Shown here one piece after another: positions 50,049-62,928 of a DNA stretch of 64,000 bases; within the stretch, counting starts at the first letter, position 1, and every line of letters starts with the position of its first letter. A program made the translations under genes and the position numbers. This stretch comes from Bacteroidales bacterium (GTDB lineage Bacteria > Bacteroidota > Bacteroidia > Bacteroidales > UBA1715). A model generated the notes under the pieces. The model was not told the DNA's origin. It saw nothing but the letters and a program-made list of their open reading frames with translations, and searched no databases. The stretch covers positions 123,601-187,600 of the forward strand of contig JADKDL010000008.1 of NCBI GenBank assembly GCA_016714605.1. The letters are read 5' to 3'.

Positions 50049-51771
50049 ATGTTTTATTCATATATTAAAATGTTATTAAAATCATTTATACTCTTTTATT
50101 TATTGTTTTTTAGTGTAAATAATTTATTAGCTCAGACTCCTGACAATCCCCTAGTAAGTAAGGTATCCAAAACGCCTACATCAGTCGATAATATTCAAGA
50201 TTCAACTGATGTAAAATCTACTTCTGATTCTTTAAAAACTAAAAGAAAAGTCGATACGCTTAATTTTGCAATAAGTGCTTGGAATTATGATGAGTTTTTC
50301 CTTGAAAAAAAATCAATAATTTTAGATACTGTAATTGAGAAGTTTCATCTCAAATCTACAATAGATAGTAAATACTCCTTTTTCCAGTCATTGGGCAATA
50401 TTGGCACACCAGTTTCACCATATAATCTCATCGACAAGAAAAATAGTTTTGTGTATTTTCTTGATGCTTATTCATTATATTATTATAATCCAAATGAACA
50501 AGTTTTTTATAATACACATCGTCCTTTTACCAACATCCATTATACGTCTGGTCCTAAAAAGCAGCAATTAGTCGACTTTATTCACACTCAAAATATTCAT
50601 AGAGATTTAAATATAGGACTGACTTTAAACTTTTTTAATTCCTTAGGATTGTATGGTAAAAATATAAGTAGTAGTAATGGTTCTAAAATATCGGTATGGA
50701 GTTCCTATTCAAGTGGGAAGTACAAAACCAATATTTCATATTTTTTTGGACGAAATTTTATAGATGAGAATGGAGGATTAGTCGATGATTCTGTTGTATA
50801 TACAAATTTTGGATATACAATGAGGTATACTAATGCTAATTCAAGAGTTCAATATCAAAATATACAGTTTTTACAAGAGTGGAATTTACTAGATGCTGTC
50901 AAGCCCAAGGATTCACTTTCTTATAGATATCCTGATTTTAAACTTTCACTTAAAAATGTATTGCTTTACAATAGAGCCGATCGCTTTTTTCAAGACATTG
51001 TAGCTGATGAGGTTTTTTATAAACTATTTTATTGGAGATAATAAACAAAATAACAGTTTAACCATAGCCTTAAACTCTCGCCCCCATAAAATCGTCGATT
51101 TTATGGTTAAATATTACTTCTCTAAGCAAAAACCCGATTTTTTCCAGCAGTATATAAATACTGCAATGTATAATTGGGATAATATATTTAAACCTGAACT
51201 TACAAGCACTTTAGATGCAGAAATTCAGCTATTCGATAGTAAACTTGAGTTTATGGGAAGGTATTCATCTATAAAAAACTACATATATATAGATAATAAT
51301 AGAGAATTTAATCAATATTCAAATTTCAATTCGATTGCATTTTCCGCAAAAGCACAATTGAGTTTATGGATTTTTAATATTGAAGAAAAACTATTATTGC
51401 AGACAAATTCCAATCCTGAAATAGTTTCCATTCCCCAAATAGCTTCTTTTACTAATTTTTATTTCAATTTTAAATTTTTAAAAAAGAGATTAAATGTTCA
51501 TTTAGGAACACAATTAACCATACACTCCGACTATTATTTTAAAGCATATGATCCTGCTATCGGAGTTTTTTACAATCAAAATGAATTGAATTTTGGAAGA
51601 TTTCCATTCGTTGATGCCTATTTAGACTTAAAATATAAGCGCATTAGTGTTTCGATATCATATAAACAATTAGCAGACGTATTCGGTTTTAGAAATTCTT
51701 TTACTACCCTACACTACCCTCAAAACACAGATGGTCTGCACTTTACGCTTGCTTGGCATTTTTACAATTAA
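50049..51771 (+). CDS. Putative porin of the Bacteroidota Porin_10 type (one frameshift)
   Basis: The signal peptide (LLKSFILFYLLFFSVNNLLAQ) is best started at the Met at 50070, though 50049 is possible. The body has family-like blocks: NTHRPFTNIHYTSGPKKQQ, HTQNIHRDLNIGLTLNFF, SYSSGKYKTNISYFFGRNF, DENGGLVDD. Frame is lost near 51020-51023, where AAA probably should be AA, joining DEVFY to NYFIGDNKQNNS. The second frame ends in TLHYPQNTDGLHFTLAWHFYN, a barrel end with an aromatic. About 573 residues joined. It follows sprA by 22 bases and is probably in the same transcript. A link with type IX secretion is only by position. Confidence 0.75.
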
Positions 51772-51809
51772 ATTATTTTTCATTTTTATTAAAAAAAGTT
51801 GTTGAATAA

Positions 51810-51842
51810 TTTGGAAAAGGGAAAAAATAAGTATTAAATTTG
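51810..51842 (+). promoter_or_regulatory. Ribosomal RNA operon promoter
   Basis: TTTG (51810-51813) and TAAATTTG (51835-51842), spaced 21 bases, fit the Bacteroidota pattern exactly. Transcription would start near 51849, leaving a leader of about 245 bases before 16S. Confidence 0.75.
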
Positions 51843-51865
51843 CATCCGCTTTTGAGAGATAAAGC

Positions 51866-51878
51866 AGACGTTCATTGA
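51866..51878 (+). promoter_or_regulatory. boxA-like antitermination element in rrn leader
   Basis: AGACGTTCATTGA occurs here and again, identical over 13 bases, at 53995-54007 in the 16S-23S spacer. Position in leader and spacer is where boxA antitermination signals lie in other rRNA operons. Confidence 0.5.
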
Positions 51879-52000
51879 GAGATACGCAGAGGATTAGAGA
51901 GTAGGGTAGATAAGGATAGGAAACTAGACTTATAAGAAGGGAAGAAACTTTAATCGATATGTAAAGCATACAAAAACAAGAGAAAAGAAAATAGAAGATA

Positions 52001-52019
52001 TTTTTAGGAAACTCAAAGG
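52001..52019 (+). other. 5' arm of 16S processing stem
   Basis: TTTTTAGGAA then ACTCAAAGG pairs with CCTTTGAGT...TTCCTAAAAA at 53664-53685 downstream of 16S, with a small bulge. This brackets 16S and is the expected RNase III substrate. Confidence 0.8.
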
Positions 52020-52092
52020 AAAAGAGATAGAGTTTAAGTCTGAGAGAAAAGGATAGTTTAGTTTGTGTAGAAGAAATAATTAATAATTTTAT

Positions 52093-53615
<1,523 letters not shown>

Positions 53616-53663
53616 GGAGCAAATTAAACTGAAGGGACAGATATAAAGATGAAAACTTTATCA

Positions 53664-53685
53664 CCTTTGAGTTACTTCCTAAAAA
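53664..53685 (+). other. 3' arm of 16S processing stem
   Basis: CCTTTGAGTTACTTCCTAAAAA pairs with 52001-52019 upstream of 16S. Confidence 0.8.
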
Positions 53686-53774
53686 CTTCTAATAAAATAT
53701 AATAGGTATAAAAGAGTAGATCCAAAAAGCTCCATACTAAGTAATGAGCTGTTGGGCAAGAGCAGAATAAAAAC

Positions 53775-53848
53775 TGTCCCATAGCTCAGTTGGTTAGAGC
53801 GCTACACTGATAATGTAGAGGTCGGCAGTTCAACTCTGCCTGGGACTA
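53775..53848 (+). tRNA. tRNA-Ile (anticodon GAT) in the 16S-23S spacer
   Basis: Anticodon stem CTACA/TGTAG encloses CTGATAA, giving GAT. D arm AGCTCAGTTGGTTAGAGC and T arm GGCAGTTCAACTCTGCC are normal. The acceptor pairs GTCCCA with TGGGAC, but the outermost pair is T against T. A second G before GTCCCA would restore a G-T pair, so a missing base is possible. Confidence 0.93.
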
Positions 53849-53994
53849 CTTTAAAATATAATTGTTTTGTAGGTATCTTTCACACATAAAAAGAATAGTA
53901 ACATATCTGAGAAATTCCCGAAGAAGGAAGGGTCAAAAGAGGGGTTCGAAACCCGACAGATAGCAAGTTAGAGGCAATAAAAAGCCAAAGACCA

Positions 53995-54007
53995 AGACGT
54001 TCATTGA
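53995..54007 (+). promoter_or_regulatory. boxA-like element, spacer copy
   Basis: This is the second copy of AGACGTTCATTGA, identical to 51866-51878, and it is followed by CATACTGAA as is common in Bacteroidota rRNA spacers. Confidence 0.5.
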
Positions 54008-54169
54008 CATACTGAATAGTAATAGTAGATAATCAAAAAGAGCACTTTAGAATTTATATACTAATAGCAATATTAGGAAAATAAACAATAAAGTCAAAAA
54101 AACATAAAGAAATACACTATAGTATAGAAAAGCGAGAGCCGAGTACATATTATAGTAAAAAAAGATTGA

Positions 54170-54193
54170 TCAGGAGATCAACCGATATTTCTT
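54170..54193 (+). other. 5' arm of 23S processing stem
   Basis: TCAGGAGATCAACCGATATTTCTT pairs, with a few mismatches, with 57020-57045 after 23S. Confidence 0.75.
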
Positions 54194-54205
54194 AGTATAC
54201 GAAAC

Positions 54206-57000
<2,795 letters not shown>

Positions 57001-57019
57001 AAAGCAGAGTATTACAATA

Positions 57020-57045
57020 AAGAAATATTGGTTGATTACCCCTGA
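57020..57045 (+). other. 3' arm of 23S processing stem
   Basis: AAGAAATATTGGTTGATTACCCCTGA pairs with 54170-54193. Confidence 0.75.
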
Positions 57046-57161
57046 ACAATACTTTAAACCTTCAAAAAGGTATCTTTATGAAAAACAATGATTGATTATT
57101 TGCAAAAATACAAGAAATTACTACAGTATGTAAAAAATTGTCTGCAAAGACAAAAGATTTT

Positions 57162-57270
<109 letters not shown>

Positions 57271-57278
57271 TTAATTCC

Positions 57279-57313
57279 AAAAGCCTCAACATGTATTTGT
57301 TGAGGCTTTTTTT
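57279..57313 (+). terminator. rRNA operon terminator
   Basis: AAAAGCCTCAACA and TGTTGAGGCTTTT form a 13-bp stem with a 6-base loop and a T run, just after 5S. The converging radical SAM gene stops 33 bases further on, so the hairpin may also act on the other strand. Confidence 0.88.
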
Positions 57314-57345
57314 GTTTGTTATTATTGAACTATGTTTCGATATTA

Positions 57346-58350
57346 TTAAAGCCAACAATTACTGTCTTTTTTATTATAATCTCCATAATTAATATATGAT
57401 AAACATTTTAAACCACCTTTACAACTTCTGCAATAATAGCAATTCATACAATTCGTATCAATATTATCAAATGATCTCAAGCCATTCAAAGTACTATTTG
57501 ATTGGTATATTTCAATTAGATTATCATAATTTAGATTACCAATTTTTATAGGTAATCTCCTACAGGGTAAAACATCTCCATTGGGCATTATTGCCAAAAG
57601 AGACAAACCTGCTGAACAACTATATGGTTGTCCTCCAGTTATTAAAAATTGTAGTGACCTATTTGAAGAAACAATTGTTTTTGAAAAGTAGTTGGTGATT
57701 TTTTTCTTTTGTTCATTTAATACAATTTGAAAAAAGTCTTTTAATTGATTTGTGCTTAAAGCAAGTTTATCATTACTATTATTTGGCAAATATCTATCTG
57801 TCCATATTTTATGAACTTTGTATTTTCTGGCAATTCTTACAACCTCTGAAAAAATTAGATAATTTATTGTATTGGCAGTAAAAGAAATTATGACTGGAAT
57901 ATCTAAGTCATTATATGTTTTAATAGCTTTAAGTACTTGCTTATAAGACCCTCTACCTCGAATTGAATCATTTATTGATTCGTTTCCTTCAAGGCTTAAC
58001 TGAATAAACTTTGGTTTTAGGGCAGCAAGAACCTTAAGATCACTTTTGCAAAGAAGAAACCCATTTGAAAGAATTCCAAACGAAAATACTTTATTGTCAT
58101 GTAATATTTGTAGTAAAGACAATAATTCATTTTTCATAAAAGGTTCTCCACCAGTAAAATTTATATGAGCTTTTATATTTTTATTATTTTCTTTAAAATG
58201 GCAGATTAACTTTTCCATTTTGCCATAATACTCTAATAACTTTTTATAATCAGCACCTTTATCAATGTAATTATCTTGGTAGCAATGTATACAACGATAA
58301 TTACAGATATCGGTCAAATGCCATTGTAATGTAATTCTATCTGGAAACAT
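57346..58350 (-). CDS. Radical SAM/SPASM protein, probable peptide maturase
   Basis: 334 residues. The radical SAM cluster motif is CNYRCIHC (C16, C20, C23), and FTGGEPF at 65-71 binds S-adenosylmethionine. The C-terminal SPASM region has Cys at 245 and 263 (CSAGLSLLAIMPNGDVLPC), a cluster CMNCYYCRSCKGGLKC (301-316) and C332, enough ligands for two auxiliary Fe-S clusters. SPASM enzymes of this build modify ribosomal peptides or proteins. It is the last gene of an operon, 15 bases after a membrane protein with a Gly/Cys tail, which is the natural candidate substrate. Confidence 0.85.
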   Translation of the reverse strand: MFPDRITLQWHLTDICNYRCIHCYQDNYIDKGADYKKLLEYYGKMEKLICHFKENNKNIKAHINFTGGEPFMKNELLSLLQILHDNKVFSFGILSNGFLLCKSDLKVLAALKPKFIQLSLEGNESINDSIRGRGSYKQVLKAIKTYNDLDIPVIISFTANTINYLIFSEVVRIARKYKVHKIWTDRYLPNNSNDKLALSTNQLKDFFQIVLNEQKKKITNYFSKTIVSSNRSLQFLITGGQPYSCSAGLSLLAIMPNGDVLPCRRLPIKIGNLNYDNLIEIYQSNSTLNGLRSFDNIDTNCMNCYYCRSCKGGLKCLSYINYGDYNKKDSNCWL

Positions 58351-58365
58351 AAGTAATAAATTGTA

Positions 58366-59271
58366 TTAATCTCCACCACCGCAGCCACCGCAGCCGCTAC
58401 CTCCACTGCATCCACTACCACCACAACCTGTTCCTCCGCATCCAAATCCATTATAGGAACCTGCATAAGTCTCTAGTAATGCAGGATTTTCAAGAGATCT
58501 TTCTAATGTTGATCCTATAAATGATGATATTCCAAACAAGGCTATTCCATATAATAAATTATCATCCATCAATAATGCATTATTCTCATTACTTTTCAAC
58601 CATTCGAATCTTTTGGAAGCATGATTTAAAAATTTTCTTCCAAGTGCAGAGAATTTTACATTTTGAGGTTTTATAAAATAAAAAATTGAAATTACAGATA
58701 ACACAATTAATATAACTAAAAAAACAACTGGTTTGCCTCTAGATAGACCCAGGAATAATTTTGTACCACCAAATAGTAATAAAATAACTAAAGAAAATAT
58801 TGCTGCATTCCAATATCTTTTTTTTACTTTAGAATCAGAAATTAATCTATTCATTTCAAGATTTTCCATATTGGGTTGCAAAATCTTTTGAATAGTTTTA
58901 ATTGAACTGGGAGTAAAGAAATGATTATAAAGCTTTTGAGTCTGAGTGTTTTTTAGTATTACAGATTCAAGTTTATTCAAGCCATTACAATCAGAAGACA
59001 ATTGTTTTAGAGCAATATTACCTTTTTCTTTTTTAATATCTATTTTCTTGTTTCTCCACAAATTGAAAATAGAAACAATAACAGTTCCTTTTATACCTTT
59101 ACGTAGAAGTGCTATATCCAAAGGCGTAAATTTAGTAGGTTCTGGAATTTCTAAATTTTTTGTGTAATCATTTTCCGCATATTTTTTTGCAAGAATTATT
59201 ACTATTACAGAAACAATACTATAAATAATTAGGAAATAAGGTCCTGGAATTTCTTTTATAAATTCTAACAT
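58366..59271 (-). CDS. Membrane protein with C-terminal Gly/Cys-rich tail (TIGR04222-like)
   Basis: 301 residues. Three membrane helices: about 12-28, 152-170 and 175-198. A hydrophilic segment (30-150) begins with PTKFTPLDIALLRKG, which I recall as typical of the TIGR04222 group, a family often ending in low-complexity Gly/Cys tails. The last 27 residues (275-301) contain 16 Gly and 5 Cys (C278, C283, C288, C294, C297) in GGxGC steps, ending CGGGD. The composition looks like a RiPP precursor core joined to a membrane anchor. It lies between a channel gene and a radical SAM gene on the same strand. Confidence 0.75.
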   Translation of the reverse strand: MLEFIKEIPGPYFLIIYSIVSVIVIILAKKYAENDYTKNLEIPEPTKFTPLDIALLRKGIKGTVIVSIFNLWRNKKIDIKKEKGNIALKQLSSDCNGLNKLESVILKNTQTQKLYNHFFTPSSIKTIQKILQPNMENLEMNRLISDSKVKKRYWNAAIFSLVILLLFGGTKLFLGLSRGKPVVFLVILIVLSVISIFYFIKPQNVKFSALGRKFLNHASKRFEWLKSNENNALLMDDNLLYGIALFGISSFIGSTLERSLENPALLETYAGSYNGFGCGGTGCGGSGCSGGSGCGGCGGGD

Positions 59272-59303
59272 AACGATTTAATTTAAAATTGTAAAATATT
59301 GAT

Positions 59304-60005
59304 TTACATATTATTGAAATATCCTTTATTTTCAACTCTATTTGAAAAGAAATTCAAAAACAAAACTACAAAAATTAAAAAAACAACTGATTGTACACAT
59401 ACAAGAAATTTACCCATTGGAGTAATTGGAAAATAATCCCCATATCCAATTGTTGTTGAGGTAATAAAGCTAAAATACATAGCATCAAACCAATGTACAA
59501 AAGGTTTATTTAAATAATTTCCTCTTGAATAAATAACCCCAAAGCTTGCAACTATTTCCATATAGTTCAAAAACAAAAGTAACATTGAACGTCTGTAAGA
59601 ACGTGGTTTTGAAAAGTTATCAGATGCAAAAATTAAAGTAGGAATGTAAAATAATGTTTCTATAAGAAACCATAGAAGTATAATATAAATTAGTGAGTTA
59701 GACTGAGAGTGAGTAATTAAAATCAAAATAGGAATAATTACTTTCAACAAAACAAATACATCCACAGTCAAATCTTGATATGAAATCCCTTTCTTACCAA
59801 ATATCTGCTTAATATAAGTGCCAAGAAATAAAAACTGTGAAATTGCTAAAGTAAGTCTTAGTATTTTTTCTATTCCAATATCATTGTGATGTTCATTATT
59901 CCATATTGCCTTAATGTTTTTTAATCTCTTTTCTATAGCTCCAATTGCCGGACGGTCGTTAATCGAAGGATTTCCCAATATTAACTTTTTAAGAAATATT
60001 TTCAT
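59304..60005 (-). CDS. K+ channel-like ion channel, two-pore-helix ion channel domain
   Basis: 233 residues. The selectivity filter TTIGYGDYFP (184-193) is the K+ channel signature, with the pore helix FVHWFDAMYFSFITS before it and a last helix GKFLVCVQSVVFLIFVVLF (198-217). Four more hydrophobic segments lie upstream (about 48-66, 82-98, 105-125, 140-160), giving a six-helix channel without an obvious charged voltage sensor. There is no RCK domain. It is the first gene of the three-gene operon, with a 32-base gap to the next. Confidence 0.85.
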   Translation of the reverse strand: MKIFLKKLILGNPSINDRPAIGAIEKRLKNIKAIWNNEHHNDIGIEKILRLTLAISQFLFLGTYIKQIFGKKGISYQDLTVDVFVLLKVIIPILILITHSQSNSLIYIILLWFLIETLFYIPTLIFASDNFSKPRSYRRSMLLLFLNYMEIVASFGVIYSRGNYLNKPFVHWFDAMYFSFITSTTIGYGDYFPITPMGKFLVCVQSVVFLIFVVLFLNFFSNRVENKGYFNNM

Positions 60006-61058
60006 TTTTTTTTAGACAAAATAAGTTTTTTACCATTCAATATAATACTAAAATTTGAATTAATAAATTTCAAATAATTATCAATTATCTTATTTTTTTT
60101 TAGAGTTCGGCTTAACATTCAAGTACTACTCATATTTAATATATCCCATTTATCAATACCACTTTTCCCTGTGAAAATGAGGTGTTTTGAAAAAGAATGG
60201 CGGTGTGTCATTATGGTTAAGAAATGATATGTTATGTTTTAAAAATAAACATAATAAATTTAATTGCAAATTACTGAGGTGCTGTTTTTTTTCTGTTAAT
60301 GTTTTTAATTGTGGTTTGTGCAGGTAGAACATGCTATTATTTATTCATTCAGGGCGAAGCTTAATCAAAAGTGAATTTGATTGACGGTACAACCGTAAAT
60401 GAGCGGTGGTGTCAATTTACAGTATAATTAATACAATTTTATGGTATTGTTTTCATTCATTAATATTTGGACTAGCATGTGAATTTTGGTCTAAAAGAAT
60501 TAAAGATGAAGATAGAATTTTTGCACCATATGGTTTATATTGATTTGCTTTTTTTAGTTTTGATATATCGCCTAAAAGATTTGAATGCCGATAAGATAAT
60601 AGTTAGCTTCATCTCATCTCTGCATCATTATTATTTAAGTTTTTTGCTTTTTATTTCTCATACATAATTTTACTTCCTGTTATAAGCTGCTAAATCATAA
60701 ATTAGTTTTCATTATGATTTATAACACCATATTAAAAAATTGAATTATAAATGTTTTAATTAAATTTGAAATAGAGAACAACTTTTTACCTAATATATTA
60801 TTTAAAACCATACCGTAGCTTTATATCTTTTAAAAGAATTATAGAATTTAAAAATGATGTGTGGATAAATGTAGAATATCACTTGTTGTGATATTTGAGT
60901 GTTATGACATGAAAAAGTATAAGCTGGTATGAGAAAGCCAAAGGGTTTACCACCCAATTATGATTTAAAACAAAGAGTGGAATCCTGAAACACTTAAACA
61001 ATCGGGGCTATAACTAAAAAGCTTTAAAAGTAGAAAACCAAAAAAACCTAATTTTATT
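60006..61058. other. Gene-poor AT-rich region
   Basis: I find no supportable gene in this 1.05 kb. A 62-codon reading at 60479-60667 is AT-biased and hydrophobic and probably chance. A short peptide at 60929 (MRKPKGLPPNYDLKQRVES) looks like the edge of a lost gene. The minus-strand promoter of the channel operon should lie in the first 80 bases, but I see only a poor match (TTG then TTATTTTG). Confidence 0.5.
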
Positions 61059-61547
61059 ATGAAATCAATTTTAATAAAAGCAATGTTTTTGCTATCGCTT
61101 ACAATTTTTGTTTTAAGTGCTTGTGAAAAAGAAGAAACTGAGCCAAAGAAAGAAACTACCTATAAAATCACTGCAACAATTGGTGATTTTGAGTTTAAAA
61201 GTACTGATGCTAAAGGAACTGCTGATGGATGGTTTGTGATAGAAGGAAAAGCCTATAACAATTCAAATACATATCTAAGAATCCGACTTCCTGAATATGC
61301 AACAATTGCATTAAAAGATTATCCTATTGGTGAACATCCAAGAGGAATCTATTCTCAAGCATATTATCTTGACGTATCAGGAGAATATGAATCTAACGAA
61401 GGAAGTCCTGCATCTGAAAAAGTTACAATCACAAAATTTGATAGTGCAGCAAAATTAATTTCTGGTACATTTGATTTTACCTTGTATGAAGATGATACTG
61501 TAACTACTAAAATTATTTCAGGAACATTTACCGATATTACTTGGTAG
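61059..61547 (+). CDS. Lipoprotein of DUF6252-like type
   Basis: 162 residues. Signal peptide MKSILIKAMFLLSLTIFVLS with lipobox LSAC (Cys near residue 22), then EKEETEPKKE. The mature part is a beta-sandwich resembling the DUF6252 group, small Bacteroidota lipoproteins; SGTFDFTLYEDDTVTTKIISG near the end is a typical closing block. It is tightly flanked by a terminator and lies in an accessory region. Function unknown. Confidence 0.75.
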   Translation: MKSILIKAMFLLSLTIFVLSACEKEETEPKKETTYKITATIGDFEFKSTDAKGTADGWFVIEGKAYNNSNTYLRIRLPEYATIALKDYPIGEHPRGIYSQAYYLDVSGEYESNEGSPASEKVTITKFDSAAKLISGTFDFTLYEDDTVTTKIISGTFTDITW

Positions 61548-61570
61548 AAATTACATATTTAATAATTTTT

Positions 61571-61603
61571 AAATCCTCAAAAAAACTTTTTTGAGGATTT
61601 TTT
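61571..61603 (+). terminator. Terminator of the DUF6252-like lipoprotein
   Basis: AAATCCTCAAAAAA and TTTTTTGAGGATTT form a 14-bp stem with a 2-base loop and a T run, 24 bases past the stop codon. Confidence 0.85.
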
Positions 61604-61630
61604 ATTTGTTATTAAATGCGAACTCCTATT

Positions 61631-61666
61631 CGTTTGGGTTTGCAAACCAAACGCTATACTAGTATA
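61631..61666. repeat. Nested palindromes in intergenic space
   Basis: CGTTTGGGTTTGCAAACCAAACG (61631-61653) is a near-perfect palindrome and TATACTAGTATA (61655-61666) is a perfect one, directly next to it. Confidence 0.6.
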
Positions 61667-61772
61667 AAAAAAGTAGGACTTGTAGTCTGGCAATAAAGCG
61701 TAAAACATAATTCTACTTCTTAAACATTACAGTAAGCTACTCTTTACTACTCTAATCTTTTATATCAATAAT

Positions 61773-62296
61773 TTGGGTTGCAACCGTGAAGTGCTCAGCG
61801 AAGCTAAACCCAAACGAGCGTGGTTTGCCGAAGTACTGCCATACAATGCCACTGATGAGAACCAGCAAACTATCGACATAAAAAAAAATGGACAAAAAAA
61901 CGGATGCAAACAAATGTTGATTTATATTCGCAATGCGGTTGAAAAGCACATAAAGATTTCAAGAATATTAATGTTAAACAAATGGTTGCTTGTAATTGTG
62001 ATACTTGTATTGAGCTAATGCAACAAGCTGAGAAACCTTCTTTTTATGAATATGAAATGCTCTGGTATAAGGTAATGAACCGGAGTTATTTTGTCGATTG
62101 TAAAGAATTGAAATGGAAGCAGGTGAACATTGGGCATATCATCAACGATGTTGTTATTGAGAATGCTGCAATAGAAAACAAAGACAATCCATTTATTAAT
62201 CCAATTAAAGGAATGTGTATGACTTTAAATCACATTACTAATAGAGCGCACGGAGGACTGCCTCCTGTTCAATTGGCAGTTCTGGAAAAATTATAA
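61773..62296 (+). pseudogene. C-terminal remnant of a Roc-COR (LRR-type GTPase) protein, frameshifted
   Basis: Two overlapping readings join across a frameshift near 61950 to give AVEKHIKDFKNINVKQMVACNCDTCIELM then PSFYEYEMLWYKV and VDCKELKWKQVNIGHIIND. I recall this CNCxxC plus FYEYxxL pattern as the C-terminus of bacterial Roc-COR proteins. No start codon or GTPase domain is upstream, only 61620-61770 intergenic sequence, so only the end remains. The identification rests on motif memory and is not strong. Confidence 0.4.
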
Positions 62297-62352
62297 AAAT
62301 TCGGTTTGAATATAAAAATTATAATAGCAATACTCATAATCCCCCAATAACT

Positions 62353-62928
62353 ATGAGCCTAGAGGATCTTTTTCACCAAATGCAGAAATTAAAAGAACTT
62401 GAAGAACAGTTTCAGGAACGCTACAAAGTTTTTAATGCCCGACTGGTTGTAGAGCTTACTGCATTTATATACAAGCATTATTCGGTGCTACTTGATGACA
62501 AAAATACTAATGATGAAAAACTGCATGAGATTATAGAAAAAAAAGCAGGGAAAATTTATGATGCATACGAGTTTGCTTTTCATATGCAGTCTGAAAATAA
62601 GGAAGTGTCGATTCTTAAAATAAGAAAGCCAATGACAAAAGAAGAAGGTGAAATACAACTACAGAAAGAAATGGAAGGGATGCCGGAGGCGTTAATCAAA
62701 GTATATCCTGAAGTTTATTGGGAGACTTTTTATGATGTTCAAGAACAGGAACTCTTCCTTGAAGCTGTTCATAATATAATGAAAGCAACATATGTTGAGG
62801 TTTTTTTCGACGATGTTATGAAGCTGGATTCTATGTATTTACTCAATTTCGACAAGAAAATCTGCTTCCAAGCTTCTGAATTTATAGAAGAGATTTATGA
62901 AATGCTTCCTCCTTGCAATGAAAACTAA
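62353..62928 (+). CDS. Hypothetical protein, helical
   Basis: 191 residues, mostly charged helices and a likely coiled coil at 4-25 (DLFHQMQKLKELEEQFQERYK). No signal peptide or membrane helix. A recurring acidic/aromatic pattern (YPEVYWETFYDVQEQELFLEA) and PPCNEN at the end are the only distinctive parts. It follows the Roc-COR remnant on the same strand and may have belonged to the same module, but I do not recognise it. Confidence 0.5.
   Translation: MSLEDLFHQMQKLKELEEQFQERYKVFNARLVVELTAFIYKHYSVLLDDKNTNDEKLHEIIEKKAGKIYDAYEFAFHMQSENKEVSILKIRKPMTKEEGEIQLQKEMEGMPEALIKVYPEVYWETFYDVQEQELFLEAVHNIMKATYVEVFFDDVMKLDSMYLLNFDKKICFQASEFIEEIYEMLPPCNEN

Larger units (their letters stand above)
53849..54205 (+). 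other. 16S-23S spacer without tRNA-Ala
   Basis: This 357-base stretch holds the second boxA-like copy and the 5' arm of the 23S stem. No second tRNA is present; a GGGGTTCGAAACCCG segment at 53940-53955 resembles a T arm but has no tRNA around it. Confidence 0.6.

Noticed and set aside
53930..53965. tRNA-Ala remnant in the 16S-23S spacer
   Set aside because: Only a T-arm-like GGGGTTCGAAACCCG remains, with too few paired bases and no anticodon stem.
60479..60667. 62-residue reading frame in the gene-poor region
   Set aside because: AT-biased and hydrophobic with no family signal and no convincing promoter; most likely chance.
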